A stretch of DNA of 45,760 nucleotides from an uncultured Ectothiorhodospiraceae bacterium (GCA_947259575.1 CAMYMU010000043.1:15097-60856); one strand, 5' to 3'. Shown: positions 1 through 10,477, numbered from the stretch's first letter. The notes: generated by a model from the letters alone, not told the origin. Made by a program: numbers and translations.

Positions 1-2606
1 CCATCTAGTAAACCAATCGCTTCTGTTTCAAACACACTTTGAAGCCATGGCACATAAGTAATAGCGAACTGCCCTATAGTAACAGCAATGACTGAGATCC
101 ATATAATACGAGTTCCACATACTGCTTTCCAAGTTAACGATGTCCCATACATATTGCGGATAAAGAAAAGATGAAATATTTCCAGTACAACAAGCGTATT
201 CAAGGCCATGGTACGCGCCAGATTTTCTGAGTACCCCTGTAAAATGGCATATTCATAAATACTAAATACACCGGCCAGAAACAGGCCTGCTACCAGAACA
301 ATATGCCACATAAGACCACCGCTTAGCAGTGCGTCTTTACGGGGTCTGGGTGGCCGTTGCATGGTGTTTTCTTCTGTCGGTTCAAACGCCAGCGCGATAC
401 CCAGTGTCACCGCCGTTATCATGTTGATCCACAAGATTTGGATTGGCGTGATTGGTAGGCTTAATCCAAGAATTAACGCGAGGATAATAGTCATAGCCTC
501 ACCGGCATTGGTTGGTAGTGTCCAACTGATCACTTTTTTTATGTTGTCGTATACTGTTCGACCCTCGCGCACAGCAGCAACAATTGAAGCAAAATTATCG
601 TCAGCCAATACTATTTCAGATGCCTCTTTCGCTGCTTCGCTTCCGTTTTTCCCCATGGCAATCCCAACACCGGCACGCTTAAGCGCAGGGGCATCATTAA
701 CACCATCACCAGTCATTGCCACCGTCATTCCATTCGCCTGCAATGCCATGACGAGACGTAATTTATGTTCCGGGCTGGTGCGGGCAAAGATCCCGATATC
801 ACGTACAATAGATTCGAGATCGGTATCATCGAGTTTATCCAGTTCAGTACCGGTTAATACATTGTCACTATTTTGCAATCCAAGTTGTTTGCCAATAGCA
901 ACCGCAGTGACAGCGTGATCGCCGGTGATCATTTTCACATCAATACCCGCCTGATGACATCTGGCGATAGCTTCAATCGCTTCCTGGCGTGGCGGGTCGA
1001 TAAAACCAGCCAGACCGAGGAATATCAGTGAATCTTGAATATCAATTTGTTCAAGCACGGTATGTTCAGGATTCACCGCTTTGGCGGCGAAGGCAAGGAT
1101 ACGCTGACCTTGAGCTGCAATTTGATTGGCTTGTTCATTCCAGTAAGCTGTATCTAGTGGTCTTGTTTCATTACTACCAATACGTTGTTCATGGCACATA
1201 GCAAGCAGGACTTCTGGGGCGCCCTTTATGAAAATGAATGCATGGTTTTCATGGTCATGGTTAAGTGTCGCCATGTATTTGTGCTTGGTATCGAATGGGA
1301 TAACATCAGTACGTGTCCATTGGTTACGTGCCTCGGTAGCATCCAATCCGGTTTTGTTGGAAAAAGCCAACAAGGCGATCTCCATAGGATCGCCGTGCCC
1401 ATTCCACACCTCTTCTTTTCTAATTAGTTCCGAATCATTGCATAGAGCAGCCACTTGCCCTAATTCATGTAGCTCCGAATATTCTTTCACAGAGACTACC
1501 TGGTCATTAATTTTTATATCCCCCAAGGGTTCGTAACCAGTCCCATGGATATTAAAATGTCCATGGCTTGTCACAATCGTGTCGACTATCATTTCATTTC
1601 GGGTGAGAGTGCCCGTCTTGTCAGAACAGATCACTGAAACTGAGCCCAATGTTTCAATAGCAGGTAGTCGTCGAACGATAGCATTACGTCGTGCCATAAC
1701 CTGTACACCCACTGCCAATGTGATGGTCAATACTGCAGGCAATCCTTCAGGTATGGCAGCGACCGCGATCCCGACGACTGCCATAAACAATTCTGAAAAA
1801 TCGTGGTGTAGTACAAAATAACCAAAAAGTAAGATCAGCGCCGAAATGGCAAGAATGAACAAAGTAAGCCATCTGGCAAAAATTGACATTTGCGCTACTA
1901 GTGGCGTATTCAGTGTTTGCACTTCTGTGAGCAAACCGCTTATACGTCCGATTTCTGTCTGTGAACCTGTAGCAACCACCACGCCAATACCCTGACCACT
2001 GGTGACGGTGGTGCCGCTATATCCCATACAAAATCGATCGCCAGTTGGTGCATCAGTGGCGACCGGTTTTGAATGTTTATCAACGGCCATCGACTCACCG
2101 GTCAGTATTGATTCCTGGATCTGCAAACCATGGGTTTTTAACAAACGCAAATCAGCCGGCAGCTTGTCACCTGACTCAAGTAACACAATGTCACCGGGCA
2201 CCAGTTGTTCGCCCCTAACAGTCTGGCGCTCACCTTTGCGGATGACAGAGGCACGTAATGCAAGCATATGCCGGATTGCCTCCATTGCTTTTTCTGCCTT
2301 ACCTTCCTGCAAAAAACCAATAACAGCATTGATGATGACCACCGTGATGATGACAAAAGTATCAACCACATGGCCAAGTAGTGCTGTAATAACAGCCGCG
2401 CCCAAAAGAACATAGATAAGAATATTATGAAAGTGATGAAGAAATCTTAATAGTACATTCGGACGAGATGGCTCTGGTAGTTTATTGGGACCAAAGGTAG
2501 CTAGTCTTTGGATTACGTCAGCCTCACTTAAACCCAAGTGCGTTGTCTCTAATTCAGATAACGTTTGATCAGATGTTTTGCTATGCCAGTGATTAATCTT
2601 TTTCAT
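1..2606 (-). CDS. P-type cation-transporting ATPase (CtpF/PacL-like), C-terminus cut off
   Basis: Translating the minus strand from the ATG at 2606 gives 868 codons open to the window edge, so only the last tens of residues of a roughly 900-residue pump are missing. The order is typical of type II P-ATPases: N-terminal cation-ATPase domain, actuator loop with LTGES, TM4 with PEGLP, phosphorylation site DKTGTLT (Asp near residue 327), hinge TGDGVNDAP (near 633), then the C-terminal membrane helices. It should export a cation from the cytoplasm using ATP. TM5 has NAGE, matching the Asn/Glu calcium ligands of SERCA, but TM6 reads NMITA where SERCA has N-x-x-T-D, so the shared calcium Asp is Ala. 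As I recall, bacterial CtpF-type pumps share this, so the ion is uncertain. It stands alone, with DUF3144 behind it in the same direction. Confidence 0.93.
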   Translation of the reverse strand, partial: MKKINHWHSKTSDQTLSELETTHLGLSEADVIQRLATFGPNKLPEPSRPNVLLRFLHHFHNILIYVLLGAAVITALLGHVVDTFVIITVVIINAVIGFLQEGKAEKAMEAIRHMLALRASVIRKGERQTVRGEQLVPGDIVLLESGDKLPADLRLLKTHGLQIQESILTGESMAVDKHSKPVATDAPTGDRFCMGYSGTTVTSGQGIGVVVATGSQTEIGRISGLLTEVQTLNTPLVAQMSIFARWLTLFILAISALILLFGYFVLHHDFSELFMAVVGIAVAAIPEGLPAVLTITLAVGVQVMARRNAIVRRLPAIETLGSVSVICSDKTGTLTRNEMIVDTIVTSHGHFNIHGTGYEPLGDIKINDQVVSVKEYSELHELGQVAALCNDSELIRKEEVWNGHGDPMEIALLAFSNKTGLDATEARNQWTRTDVIPFDTKHKYMATLNHDHENHAFIFIKGAPEVLLAMCHEQRIGSNETRPLDTAYWNEQANQIAAQGQRILAFAAKAVNPEHTVLEQIDIQDSLIFLGLAGFIDPPRQEAIEAIARCHQAGIDVKMITGDHAVTAVAIGKQLGLQNSDNVLTGTELDKLDDTDLESIVRDIGIFARTSPEHKLRLVMALQANGMTVAMTGDGVNDAPALKRAGVGIAMGKNGSEAAKEASEIVLADDNFASIVAAVREGRTVYDNIKKVISWTLPTNAGEAMTIILALILGLSLPITPIQILWINMITAVTLGIALAFEPTEENTMQRPPRPRKDALLSGGLMWHIVLVAGLFLAGVFSIYEYAILQGYSENLARTMALNTLVVLEIFHLFFIRNMYGTSLTWKAVCGTRIIWISVIAVTIGQFAITYVPWLQSVFETEAIGLLD

Positions 2607-2649
2607 TGACTTATTATATAGCTAACTTTATTGTGTTTTAACGTATGAG

Positions 2650-2949
2650 TTATGAGCCTCTTGGCTCAACGATATATTTTTCATAGTTTTTAATATAATC
2701 ATCAATATTATCAATAAAATTTATTTCATATTGATCTGTGAAATATTCGATTGCGTCCTCTCTATGTTCTTTAAAATCATCGAAATCTTTAGACATAGAT
2801 GCTGCGATAAAAGCATTGAAACGAGCTGCTGCAAACATAAGAGAAGCACTAACCTTACTATTCGTCGTTGAGTCAGCCTGCTCATTGACGAGAGCAATGA
2901 TTTCATCAGCTCTATCATAGAAGGAATTATCTTTCTTTTGGTTACTCAC
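2650..2949 (-). CDS. DUF3144 domain protein
   Basis: A 99-residue acidic, helical, soluble protein without signal peptide or membrane segment. The pattern YDRADEIIALVNEQ, then VSASLMFAAARFNAF, then EYFTDQYE and DDYIKNYEKY matches my recollection of the DUF3144 family, small proteins of unknown function in Gammaproteobacteria. The length fits the whole domain. The start is an ATG with an AAGGAAAATAAG-like purine stretch upstream. It lies just upstream of the P-type ATPase in the same direction, but a joint role is not implied. Function unknown. Confidence 0.8.
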   Translation of the reverse strand: MSNQKKDNSFYDRADEIIALVNEQADSTTNSKVSASLMFAAARFNAFIAASMSKDFDDFKEHREDAIEYFTDQYEINFIDNIDDYIKNYEKYIVEPRGS

Positions 2950-3119
2950 TTATTTTCCTTTTTAAACTCATAACTATATATAGGTTACCGTACTGCTACA
3001 TAGCACGCCTGCTTTTTTTGTTGATTTAAAACAATAACATATAGGTCTTGCAGTTGTATTGCTCAGTTATAAATCATTCTTGTAAATCTCTGTTTTAGTT
3101 GCTCTTAGCCTGTACTATT

Positions 3120-4310
3120 CTATTCGGTGATAACCATGCCAGCGACTTTTTTAGCATTGTCACGCGCTGTGCTAACATCATCGGCATAGGCCAGTGCTAC
3201 TCCCATGCGTCTGCGCTCAAAGGCTTCTGGTTTGCCGAATAGTCTAATGTCACTGTTTGGGACTTGCAGTGCCTTGTCGACATCATTAAAGGCAATGCCT
3301 TGTTTGTCCATGCCACCATAGATGACGGCACTGGCGCCGGGGGATTGTAAACTGGTTGAAACAGGCAGGCCTAATATCGCACGGGCATGCAACTCAAATT
3401 CATTTTGCATCTGACTGATCATGGTGACCATACCGGTATCGTGGGGGCGGGGGCTGACTTCGCTGAACCAGACATCGTCGCCTTTGATGAAAAGCTCAAC
3501 CCCAAAGATCCCGCGACCGCCTAACGCCGCAGTGACTTTGCTTGCAATTTCCTGTGAGCGTTGTAGCGCTGTGTCGCTCATGGGCTGAGGTTGCCAGCTT
3601 TCAACATAATCACCCTGTTGTTGGACATGACCTATGGGTTGGCAGTAGCTGGTTTCAATCTCACCGTTGGCGTTTAAGGCACGCACGGTTAATAAGGTAA
3701 TCTCATATTCAAATTCAATTTTTTGCTCGACGATGACGCGGTTTTTACTGATGCGACCGCCACTCATGGCATAGTCCCAGGCCTTGTCGATATCTGCTTC
3801 ACTATTAATGGCTGACTGGCCCTTACCCGACGAAGACATGACGGGTTTGACGATGCATGGAATGCCGATATTGTTAACCGCCTGTTTAAACTGGTCGATA
3901 TCATCGGCAAATTCATAGTTTGATGTCGCGATGCTTAGTTCTTCTGCGGTGAGGCGTCGAATCCCTTCCCGATTCATGGTCAGCTGTGTGGCGCGTGCGG
4001 TCGGAATAACTTCTGCGATGCCTTCGCTCTCGATCTTGACCAGTTCGTCGGTGGCAATGGCTTCGATCTCCGGAACAATGATATGTGGCTTTTCCTGTAA
4101 GACCAGTTCTCGCAGTGCAGCTGGGTCGGCCATATTAATCACGTGGGCGCGATGCGCGACTTGATGGCCTGGCGCATTCTCATAACGGTCAACCGCGATG
4201 ACTTCAATGCCTAGCCGTTGTAATGAAATGATGACCTCTTTACCCAATTCACCGCTGCCTAGCAGCATCACCTTTGTTGCTGTTGCCGATAATGGGGTGC
4301 CTAGTTTCAT
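3120..4310 (-). CDS. purT: Formate-dependent phosphoribosylglycinamide formyltransferase (GAR transformylase 2)
   Basis: A 396-residue ATP-grasp enzyme of the expected length for PurT, which makes formyl-GAR from GAR, formate and ATP in purine synthesis (third step, folate-independent). The N-terminal nucleotide-binding fold shows [13 protein letters not shown]. The ATP-grasp part has [27 protein letters not shown] and the metal-binding [15 protein letters not shown]. The start ATG follows AGGAGTGA at good spacing. It is a single gene, transcribed away from the hydrolase at 4452. No operator of the PurR type was recognised in the 140 bases upstream. Confidence 0.97.
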   Translation of the reverse strand: MKLGTPLSATATKVMLLGSGELGKEVIISLQRLGIEVIAVDRYENAPGHQVAHRAHVINMADPAALRELVLQEKPHIIVPEIEAIATDELVKIESEGIAEVIPTARATQLTMNREGIRRLTAEELSIATSNYEFADDIDQFKQAVNNIGIPCIVKPVMSSSGKGQSAINSEADIDKAWDYAMSGGRISKNRVIVEQKIEFEYEITLLTVRALNANGEIETSYCQPIGHVQQQGDYVESWQPQPMSDTALQRSQEIASKVTAALGGRGIFGVELFIKGDDVWFSEVSPRPHDTGMVTMISQMQNEFELHARAILGLPVSTSLQSPGASAVIYGGMDKQGIAFNDVDKALQVPNSDIRLFGKPEAFERRRMGVALAYADDVSTARDNAKKVAGMVITE

Positions 4311-4451
4311 TGCTCACTCCTGATCATTATTTTTTATTCGAACTACCCCGTATTATACCGGTCCAATGGTTAAATATCTGAAAAAAATAGTTATTAGCAA
4401 ATCGTGAAGTGCGTATTTTGGTGAAAAATTATCATAGTGTATAGTGAGCAT

Positions 4452-5930
4452 ATGTCTATAATGAGCCGTCCCAATCTGGCGCTATACTTCGTCAGTATCC
4501 TGATACTAGCGCTCGTAGTGTTTTCCAGTGCTGATGCCGTTGCTTACGAGAAAAAATCGTACTATATCGATGACCCTGTTTTTGGTGGACAGAGTTATAT
4601 TGTTGAAGCGGGGCGTAATAACAAGGAATTGGTTGTACTGGTGCATGGGCTTGGTGATGTTGCCTCAGATACCTGGACTGCGTTTATTCCGCAACTTGCA
4701 GAAAACTACCATGTCTTAACGTTTGATCTGCCAGGCTTTGGACGTTCATCAAAATCAAACAAGTTGTATTCGCCCGAAAATTACGTGGCGTTTATCAACT
4801 ATGTGGTAAGACAGTCTGGTCATGAAGACTTCATGTTGGTCGGGCATTCCATGGGTGGCAATATTGCGCTTCGCTATGCTTCTATTTATCCCAATAAAGT
4901 AAAACGCTTAATGCTGATTGATGCTGCGGGTGTTTTACATCGACTCACTTATGGCACTTTCTTTACCCATTTTGGAATTCAACTGATTCCTGAGTTTTAC
5001 CCTCAACAGAACAATGATGTTCGCTCGATTGCTGGTTTAGTCCTGGGTGAACTCGCACGCCAACATAACCTGCTTGAGGCGGGTGAGAAAATGATCCTGA
5101 ATGATCCACTGCTGCGTCAGAAAGTTTTTGCAGGTAATCCATCGGTGATTGCTGCTTATGCGATGATCATGGAAGATTATTCCAGTCTCCTGTCTTCGAT
5201 GAAAGTGCCAACTTTTATCCTGTGGGGTGAGAATGATATTGTTATTCCACTGCGTACCGGCAAGGTGTTAGCCACTAATCTACAGAATGCTGGTCTGGTC
5301 GTTTTGAGCAATACCGGTCATGTACCAATGGATGATAAACCGCTGATATTTTCAAATTTGTTGCGGCGTTTTGTGTCGAGTGATGAACAAACATTCCAGA
5401 CCATGTTAAAACAAACGCGCTATCGTCTTGATCATAATGTCCAGAATACAAGTCAACGGATAGCGAGTTGTAAAAATAGCTCAGGCAAAATCTTCCGTGG
5501 TGACTATCGACTGATTACTATCGATAACTGCAGAAACGTAAATATAGAGAGTGCTCGTATTCAGACTCTGACTGTCCGTAATAGCCAGGTGGTATTGAGC
5601 AATTGTCTAATTAAAAGTCCGGGTAAGACGTTTTTAGTCGAAGGCTCAGATGTGCAGATTAATGGTTGTACCATCAGCGGTTCACCGGCAATCGAATTTA
5701 AAAGATCTGAATTAGATATCGCCGGCACACATATCTCATCTTCACTCACTTCCGGTGGTGTCGCACTCAGGAATGCAGAGAAGTCTGTTACTGCACCCGC
5801 TTCGGGTTCATTGGGGCCGATTCAAAATGGAACCACGTTGATTTTCTCGGTCTCTTCGATAACTTCAAAGTATCATGAGAAGAAGAAGTTACATGGGCCC
5901 GTGATTTTTAAACCAGGGCAGGCCTGGTAA
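4452..5930 (+). CDS. Exported alpha/beta hydrolase with C-terminal beta-helix-like region
   Basis: About 492 residues. The N-terminus is a hydrophobic stretch ending near SADAVA, probably a signal peptide or anchor. The middle is a classical alpha/beta hydrolase: oxyanion region VLVHGLGD, nucleophile elbow GHSMGG (Ser133), acid in GENDIVIP (Asp262) and base in NTGHVPMDD (His290). All three catalytic residues are present, so it should be an active esterase, lipase or similar enzyme. The last ~160 residues hold short repeated strands of the N-x-x-I-x-x-x-x-I type (for example NCRNVNIESARIQTLTVRNS), suggesting a right-handed parallel beta-helix that might bind a surface or polysaccharide. An in-frame GTG at 4437 is possible, but the ATG at 4452 gives a cleaner leader. 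The substrate cannot be told. Confidence 0.85.
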   Translation: MSIMSRPNLALYFVSILILALVVFSSADAVAYEKKSYYIDDPVFGGQSYIVEAGRNNKELVVLVHGLGDVASDTWTAFIPQLAENYHVLTFDLPGFGRSSKSNKLYSPENYVAFINYVVRQSGHEDFMLVGHSMGGNIALRYASIYPNKVKRLMLIDAAGVLHRLTYGTFFTHFGIQLIPEFYPQQNNDVRSIAGLVLGELARQHNLLEAGEKMILNDPLLRQKVFAGNPSVIAAYAMIMEDYSSLLSSMKVPTFILWGENDIVIPLRTGKVLATNLQNAGLVVLSNTGHVPMDDKPLIFSNLLRRFVSSDEQTFQTMLKQTRYRLDHNVQNTSQRIASCKNSSGKIFRGDYRLITIDNCRNVNIESARIQTLTVRNSQVVLSNCLIKSPGKTFLVEGSDVQINGCTISGSPAIEFKRSELDIAGTHISSSLTSGGVALRNAEKSVTAPASGSLGPIQNGTTLIFSVSSITSKYHEKKKLHGPVIFKPGQAW

Positions 5931-5950
5931 CGTGAATACTCCTGGGGAAA

Positions 5951-5975
5951 AAAAGGCCGCAAACGCGGCCTTTTT
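5951..5975. terminator. Bidirectional intrinsic terminator
   Basis: A perfect 6-bp GGCCGC/GCGGCC stem with AAAC loop is flanked by an A-run on the left and TTTTT on the right. It can therefore end transcription of both converging genes, the hydrolase (plus strand) and the coiled-coil protein (minus strand). Confidence 0.9.
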
Positions 5976-5995
5976 ATATTTATATAGATACTTAT

Positions 5996-7213
5996 TTATA
6001 ATGCGTTGGTTAGGCGGTAAGTACGTGTCTGGTTGATACCTTTGTCCATGACTATTTTTTTGACTTCACCGACGCCTTGACAAATCCATGAAACTTGCTC
6101 GATATCGTTCATCATGACCGAAGTAATCTGGGTGTGCATCTTCAAGCAGTTGTCATAGTTTCCAAAAGGAACGCTAACAGATTCAATACCTAAAAGAGTA
6201 TTTTTCTGGATGATTGCCAGTGTCAGATTGCTTGTGGCAATTGCAGCAAATCCAAATGAACTTCCAGGTTGCATCGTACTTGTTAGAATCTCACCTGCTT
6301 GATCAAACACATAGCTTTGTCCGAGTGTGATATTTGCATATGAGGTCTGTGACAAGGCATCAGCGGTCAGCACGTAATCGTATGAATAGACCGTACAATC
6401 ACGAGTTCCACTCGTCAGTGTCTCGGTTATATTGATATCTGCACCGGTTGCAGTGTCAGTACGTGCGATCTGTTGTTGCGAAATGGTGCAGGATCCACCG
6501 TTGATGATCTGGAAATCTTTAGTCGCAACAGTCGGTATATAAAGATTGAAGTCAATAAAAGTCGGTGTTGGCGTACCACCACCGGAGCCTGCTGCTTCGA
6601 GGGTATCTAAGCGTGCGCTGTTGGCGCTAATGCCATTAGCATTGGTCTGTACTTGAGTGGATAAGTTATTGAGATCGGTCTCAACCGTTCCAATTTGTGT
6701 CCCCTGGCCGGTAACGGTACCTTGCAGCGTTTGCAGGTCAGTGGTTAAACCGACAATGCTATCGCTATTGGCCTGGATTTGGCTGGCCAGCGCGGCACGT
6801 GCTGTAGTGTTACCTTGAATCAGTGTGCTGTTGTTACCAATGGCAGTCGTATTTGACTGAACCTGTGTCGTTAATGCGCCCAGGCCATTCGTGTTGCTTT
6901 GTACACGTGTATCCAGTTCACCAATTGCAGTGGTATTCACCTGGGTCTGAGGGTCAGGCGTGTTTGTGCCAGTACCACCACCGCTGGGGAGGTTATCAAT
7001 TTGCGTCTGTAACGATTGAATACCATTGGTATTGGTTTGAACGCGTGAGTCTAGATCGTCAATCTCTGACGCATTAGTTTCAATCGCAGCTTTAGCCTCA
7101 GTTATTTTTGAAAAAATGCTATAGCGCGACCAATTGGTTTTCTCGTCATCATCGGCAATAGCATGAGCAGAAAATAGGCTGATTGTTGTTATGAGTATGA
7201 GTTGTTTACGCAT
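5996..7213 (-). CDS. Exported protein with long Asn/Thr/Gln-rich coiled-coil repeats
   Basis: Starting at the ATG at 7213 (GGAG upstream) gives 405 residues opening with a clean Sec signal peptide, MRKQLILITTISLFSAHAIA. An in-frame start at 7288 would bury this signal and is unlikely. Residues ~35-210 are heptad-like repeats of the form NTNGIxxLxTQ and NTTAIGxLDTRVQ, broken by a GGGTGTNTPDP linker and ended by a GSGGGTPTPT linker. The repeats resemble the stalks of trimeric adhesins or phage tail fibres. The C-terminal ~170 residues are a compact domain with several cysteines (GGSCTISQQQ, GTRDCTVYSY, YDNCLKMH, SWICQGVGE) that may form disulfides. There is no YadA-type beta-barrel anchor. I do not recognise the family; a trimeric periplasmic or surface protein is inferred. 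Confidence 0.75.
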   Translation of the reverse strand: MRKQLILITTISLFSAHAIADDDEKTNWSRYSIFSKITEAKAAIETNASEIDDLDSRVQTNTNGIQSLQTQIDNLPSGGGTGTNTPDPQTQVNTTAIGELDTRVQSNTNGLGALTTQVQSNTTAIGNNSTLIQGNTTARAALASQIQANSDSIVGLTTDLQTLQGTVTGQGTQIGTVETDLNNLSTQVQTNANGISANSARLDTLEAAGSGGGTPTPTFIDFNLYIPTVATKDFQIINGGSCTISQQQIARTDTATGADINITETLTSGTRDCTVYSYDYVLTADALSQTSYANITLGQSYVFDQAGEILTSTMQPGSSFGFAAIATSNLTLAIIQKNTLLGIESVSVPFGNYDNCLKMHTQITSVMMNDIEQVSWICQGVGEVKKIVMDKGINQTRTYRLTNAL

Positions 7214-7405
7214 GGGATTATGCTCCTGTCTCGTCTTGCAACTCATTATATGAATCGAGATATTTTTCGTCGGGCAGGCCTCACACAAGAACTGTGAACG
7301 TGTTCAAACTTTTACACGGTTTTGTCTAAAGATCACGCAAGCCCTTGAAATACAGGTTGTTGGTGACAAAAGTTAACAATTAGTAAGGGTTAATATAGAA
7401 GGCGA

Positions 7406-10312
7406 TCAAGTCGCAATAATCACCCGCACCGCATCGAGTTGGGCGACGGTTGAATCGAGTCTGTCCTGTAATTCGATATTCAATTTTTCAAAATGCTGGA
7501 TTTCATCATCACGTACATTCGGGTTTATCTCTTTTAACGCTACCAGTCGTTCAATTTCATGGGTGAGTAAGCTGCTGGCATGCTGTTTCGCTTCACTCAA
7601 TATTGCCGGGCTGGCTTCTTCAGCAAGTTTATCCGTGATGCTAACCATCTTTTTGAGTATATCACCGTGAGCTTTGATAACTTGCATGGCTGTTTCAAGG
7701 TTTAAGCGGCCCTGGTACTGATTGATCAGCGAATGTGTCAGAGCGTCTTGATATTGTTTGCCATTTTGATCAATGACGATGCGTATATTGTTGGAGGGTA
7801 AATAACGGTTGGTATTGACCGAGCTACTGGAAGAAGACTCTAACAAGTAAAAACATTCGATAAACAGGGTGCCGGCTGGAATGGCTTTGTGTTTTATGGT
7901 CACCATCGCGGTATTACCAAGCTCATTGCTAAGAATATTATCTATCGCTGTCGTCGCGATAGGATGTTCCCAGGTAATAAACTGCATGTCTTCATTAGAG
8001 AGCGCAGTTTCACGGTGGTAGGTAATGGTCATGCCATCTTCACTTAAGCCTGGCAGGCTGATACGTACATGATCGCCGGGGTGGATAACATAACTGTGCT
8101 GTCCATGTACTTCCGTTTCGATACCATAGTTATCAAATACACGATCGAGGAAGTGATTTAATTCTGATTCATGTGACTGCCGGAAAGCGGTATCAACGAG
8201 CTTATTCGCCTTGTCTTCCTTAAAGGAGCTGAGTTCCAGTAATCGATCGCGGCCTTGTTGCAGAGCAGAACTAAACTCTTTGTAGAGCGATTGAGTTGTT
8301 TCCAGCAATGACGGCAAATCTTCCAGCCCTTCATCGATCTGATGTAGTGCTTCGACAAGATTCGTTTCAAGTTTTGAAAACACATGTTGAGCGGCAGTAC
8401 AGGTGAGCTCAAAGGCATTCATGCCTTCGTGATACCAGTGTTTCATGATCGCCTGGGCGCTATTATCCAGGTAGGGGACATGTATCTGTATCGTTTGTGT
8501 CTGACCAATCCTGTCTAAACGACCAATTCGCTGTTCCAGCAAATCAGGATTGAGAGGTAAGTCAAATAAAATGAGATGATGCGAAAATTGAAAGTTACGA
8601 CCTTCACTACCAATTTCTGAGCAAATCAGAACCTGGGTGCCTTCTTCCTGGTCGGCAAAAAAAGCCGCCGCCCGATCTCGTTCTACGATGCTAAGTCCCT
8701 CATGGAACACGGCCGCATGTACGCCATGTTTTGTTTGTAAGACCTGAGCAATATCCATAGCAGATTGAGCGCTGGCAGTAATGACCAACACCTTTTCAGG
8801 TCTTAGCTCTTTTAACTTTTCGGTTAACCAGTTAATACGTGGATCAATCTCTATCCACTCAGGCTGGTTGTCCTGCCTGACGGTGTCATATAATAACTCA
8901 GGGCTCAGCAACAATTGCGCTTCACTAATGGCGGCTTCCTGAAACAACTTAAGGCATTCAGCATATTCATCGGGCAGGGGCAGGGCATAGGAGTTTAGCT
9001 TACGCTCTGGGAATCCTTTTACTGCTGCACGTGTATTTCTGAACAGCACGCGCCCGGTGCCATGTCGATCAAGCAGGTGCTGGATAAGCTCGTTTTTTGC
9101 ATGCTCTCTGTCTTTTTCGCTATTGGCCCCATCTTTAATCGTATCCAGTAATACCTGGTTATCACCCTCGGCAATGGTGTCCTGTAGCACTTGATAATTC
9201 TTTTGTTCTAACTCTTCATCACTGAGTAAGTTCTCAATAGCCTCGGTTACCGGTGCGTAGTGTTTTTCCTCTTCAATGAATTGCTCAAAGTCAGGAAAGC
9301 GGTCCGGGTCAAGCAAACGCAGGCGCGCAAAGTGGCCATCTTTTCCTAATTGTTCAGGAGTGGCGGTGAGCAACAGAACCCCTTTGGTAGCTTGTGCGAG
9401 TTCTTCGATGCAGGTGTACTCGTGACTTGCGTGCTCTGGCGACCATTCAAGATGATGTGCCTCGTCAACCACCAGTAAATCCCACTCACCATTGGTGGCA
9501 TGATCAAAATATTGTTCGTGCTGCGTTAACAAACCAAGTGAACATATCACCAGCTGTTCGGTCTGGAATGGGTTGATAGTGTCATCACCTTCCTGAATGG
9601 CAGCGCAGCGCTGTTCGTCAAAGAGGCTAAAATATAGATTGAAGCGACGAACCATCTCAACCAGCCATTGATGTACCAGTGTCTCTGGTACCACGATAAG
9701 CACGCGGCGTGCACGTTCGTTAAGGAGCTGATGATGCAATACCAAACCGGCTTCAATGGTTTTACCCAGACCAACCTCATCGGCAAGCAGCACGCGTGGT
9801 GCGTAGCGCTGAGCAACTTCATTGGCGATATACAATTGGTGTGGCAGAAAACTAGTGCGGCCGCCAATTAGACCGTGCAGTCTGGATTGGGACAGGCGAT
9901 TTTGATATTGACGGGTTTGGTGGCGCAGTTCAAACCACTTGGGTTTGTCGATCTGGCCATTTAATAAGCGGTCGCCAGGGCGACTGAGTTGCATGAAATT
10001 ATCGAGCTGTCCTTCTTCAAGCCGTTGTTCCTGTCCTTGCTCATCAGTACCAATATAGGTAAGCAGCCCCTCGGCCTCTTCTATACTATTTATATGTAGC
10101 ATCCAGCCGTCATGACTACGGACCGAATCGCCGACGGAAAATTTCAAGCGGGTTAGGGGCGCCGTTTGCCTGGCATAGGTGCGAGTTTCGCCGGTTGCCA
10201 GGAACAGAATTTGTACACTGCGCTGATCCACCGTTAAAACAGTGCCCAGGCCCATTTGCAGTTCGGTATTGCTGATCCAGCGCTGGCCGGGAATAAAGTT
10301 GTGATCGCTCAA
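7406..10312 (-). CDS. rapA: RNA polymerase-associated ATPase RapA (HepA), TTG start
   Basis: Swi2/Snf2 ATPase that recycles stalled RNA polymerase. It shows N-terminal Tudor-like domains (GQRWISNTELQMGLGTV), Walker A ADEVGLGKT, DEAH box VVDEAHHLEW, motif III LLTATPEQL and C-terminal helicase motif QRIGRLDRIGQT. The frame is open up to another TTG at 10390, but the TTG at 10312 has a strong Shine-Dalgarno GAGGTGG eight bases upstream. It gives 968 residues, the length of E. coli RapA, and places the start a few residues before GQRW as in E. coli. It appears monocistronic, divergent from the RDD gene. Confidence 0.96.
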   Translation of the reverse strand: MSDHNFIPGQRWISNTELQMGLGTVLTVDQRSVQILFLATGETRTYARQTAPLTRLKFSVGDSVRSHDGWMLHINSIEEAEGLLTYIGTDEQGQEQRLEEGQLDNFMQLSRPGDRLLNGQIDKPKWFELRHQTRQYQNRLSQSRLHGLIGGRTSFLPHQLYIANEVAQRYAPRVLLADEVGLGKTIEAGLVLHHQLLNERARRVLIVVPETLVHQWLVEMVRRFNLYFSLFDEQRCAAIQEGDDTINPFQTEQLVICSLGLLTQHEQYFDHATNGEWDLLVVDEAHHLEWSPEHASHEYTCIEELAQATKGVLLLTATPEQLGKDGHFARLRLLDPDRFPDFEQFIEEEKHYAPVTEAIENLLSDEELEQKNYQVLQDTIAEGDNQVLLDTIKDGANSEKDREHAKNELIQHLLDRHGTGRVLFRNTRAAVKGFPERKLNSYALPLPDEYAECLKLFQEAAISEAQLLLSPELLYDTVRQDNQPEWIEIDPRINWLTEKLKELRPEKVLVITASAQSAMDIAQVLQTKHGVHAAVFHEGLSIVERDRAAAFFADQEEGTQVLICSEIGSEGRNFQFSHHLILFDLPLNPDLLEQRIGRLDRIGQTQTIQIHVPYLDNSAQAIMKHWYHEGMNAFELTCTAAQHVFSKLETNLVEALHQIDEGLEDLPSLLETTQSLYKEFSSALQQGRDRLLELSSFKEDKANKLVDTAFRQSHESELNHFLDRVFDNYGIETEVHGQHSYVIHPGDHVRISLPGLSEDGMTITYHRETALSNEDMQFITWEHPIATTAIDNILSNELGNTAMVTIKHKAIPAGTLFIECFYLLESSSSSSVNTNRYLPSNNIRIVIDQNGKQYQDALTHSLINQYQGRLNLETAMQVIKAHGDILKKMVSITDKLAEEASPAILSEAKQHASSLLTHEIERLVALKEINPNVRDDEIQHFEKLNIELQDRLDSTVAQLDAVRVIIAT

Positions 10313-10320
10313 AATTGTGT

Positions 10321-10327
10321 CCACCTC
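10321..10327 (-). promoter_or_regulatory. Ribosome-binding site that decides the rapA start
   Basis: The minus strand reads GAGGTGG, then eight bases, then TTG at 10310-10312. No comparable Shine-Dalgarno stands before the upstream TTG at 10390. This supports initiation at 10312 rather than the longest reading frame. Confidence 0.75.
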
Positions 10328-10439
10328 AAAATCGGCCGCTATATTAGTGGATTTGGGCAAAAAAATCCTGATTGTTTTGTTTCTGGGCAAGTTTTCATAA
10401 CAGCTTGATTTTGTTTGTTAAAATATGCCGTTTCTAATG

Positions 10440-10477
10440 GAGCCACATAGACTTAGGTATTAGGTCTGTAGTGGCTC
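10440..10477. other. 13-bp hairpin in the rapA / RDD intergenic region
   Basis: GAGCCACATAGAC and GTCTGTaGTGGCTC pair over 13 bp (one G-T pair, one bulged A) around an 11-base loop. No T-tract follows on either strand, so it is not an intrinsic terminator. It lies in the 5' leader of the RDD gene or near the rapA promoter. The rest of 10313-10628 shows no further recognisable element except the strong AAGGAGG before the RDD start. Confidence 0.5.

Noticed and set aside
361-918. Plus-strand frame of 185 codons opposite the P-type ATPase
   Set aside because: The minus strand encodes a clear ATPase with all motifs over this region. The plus frame has no domain and is a shadow.
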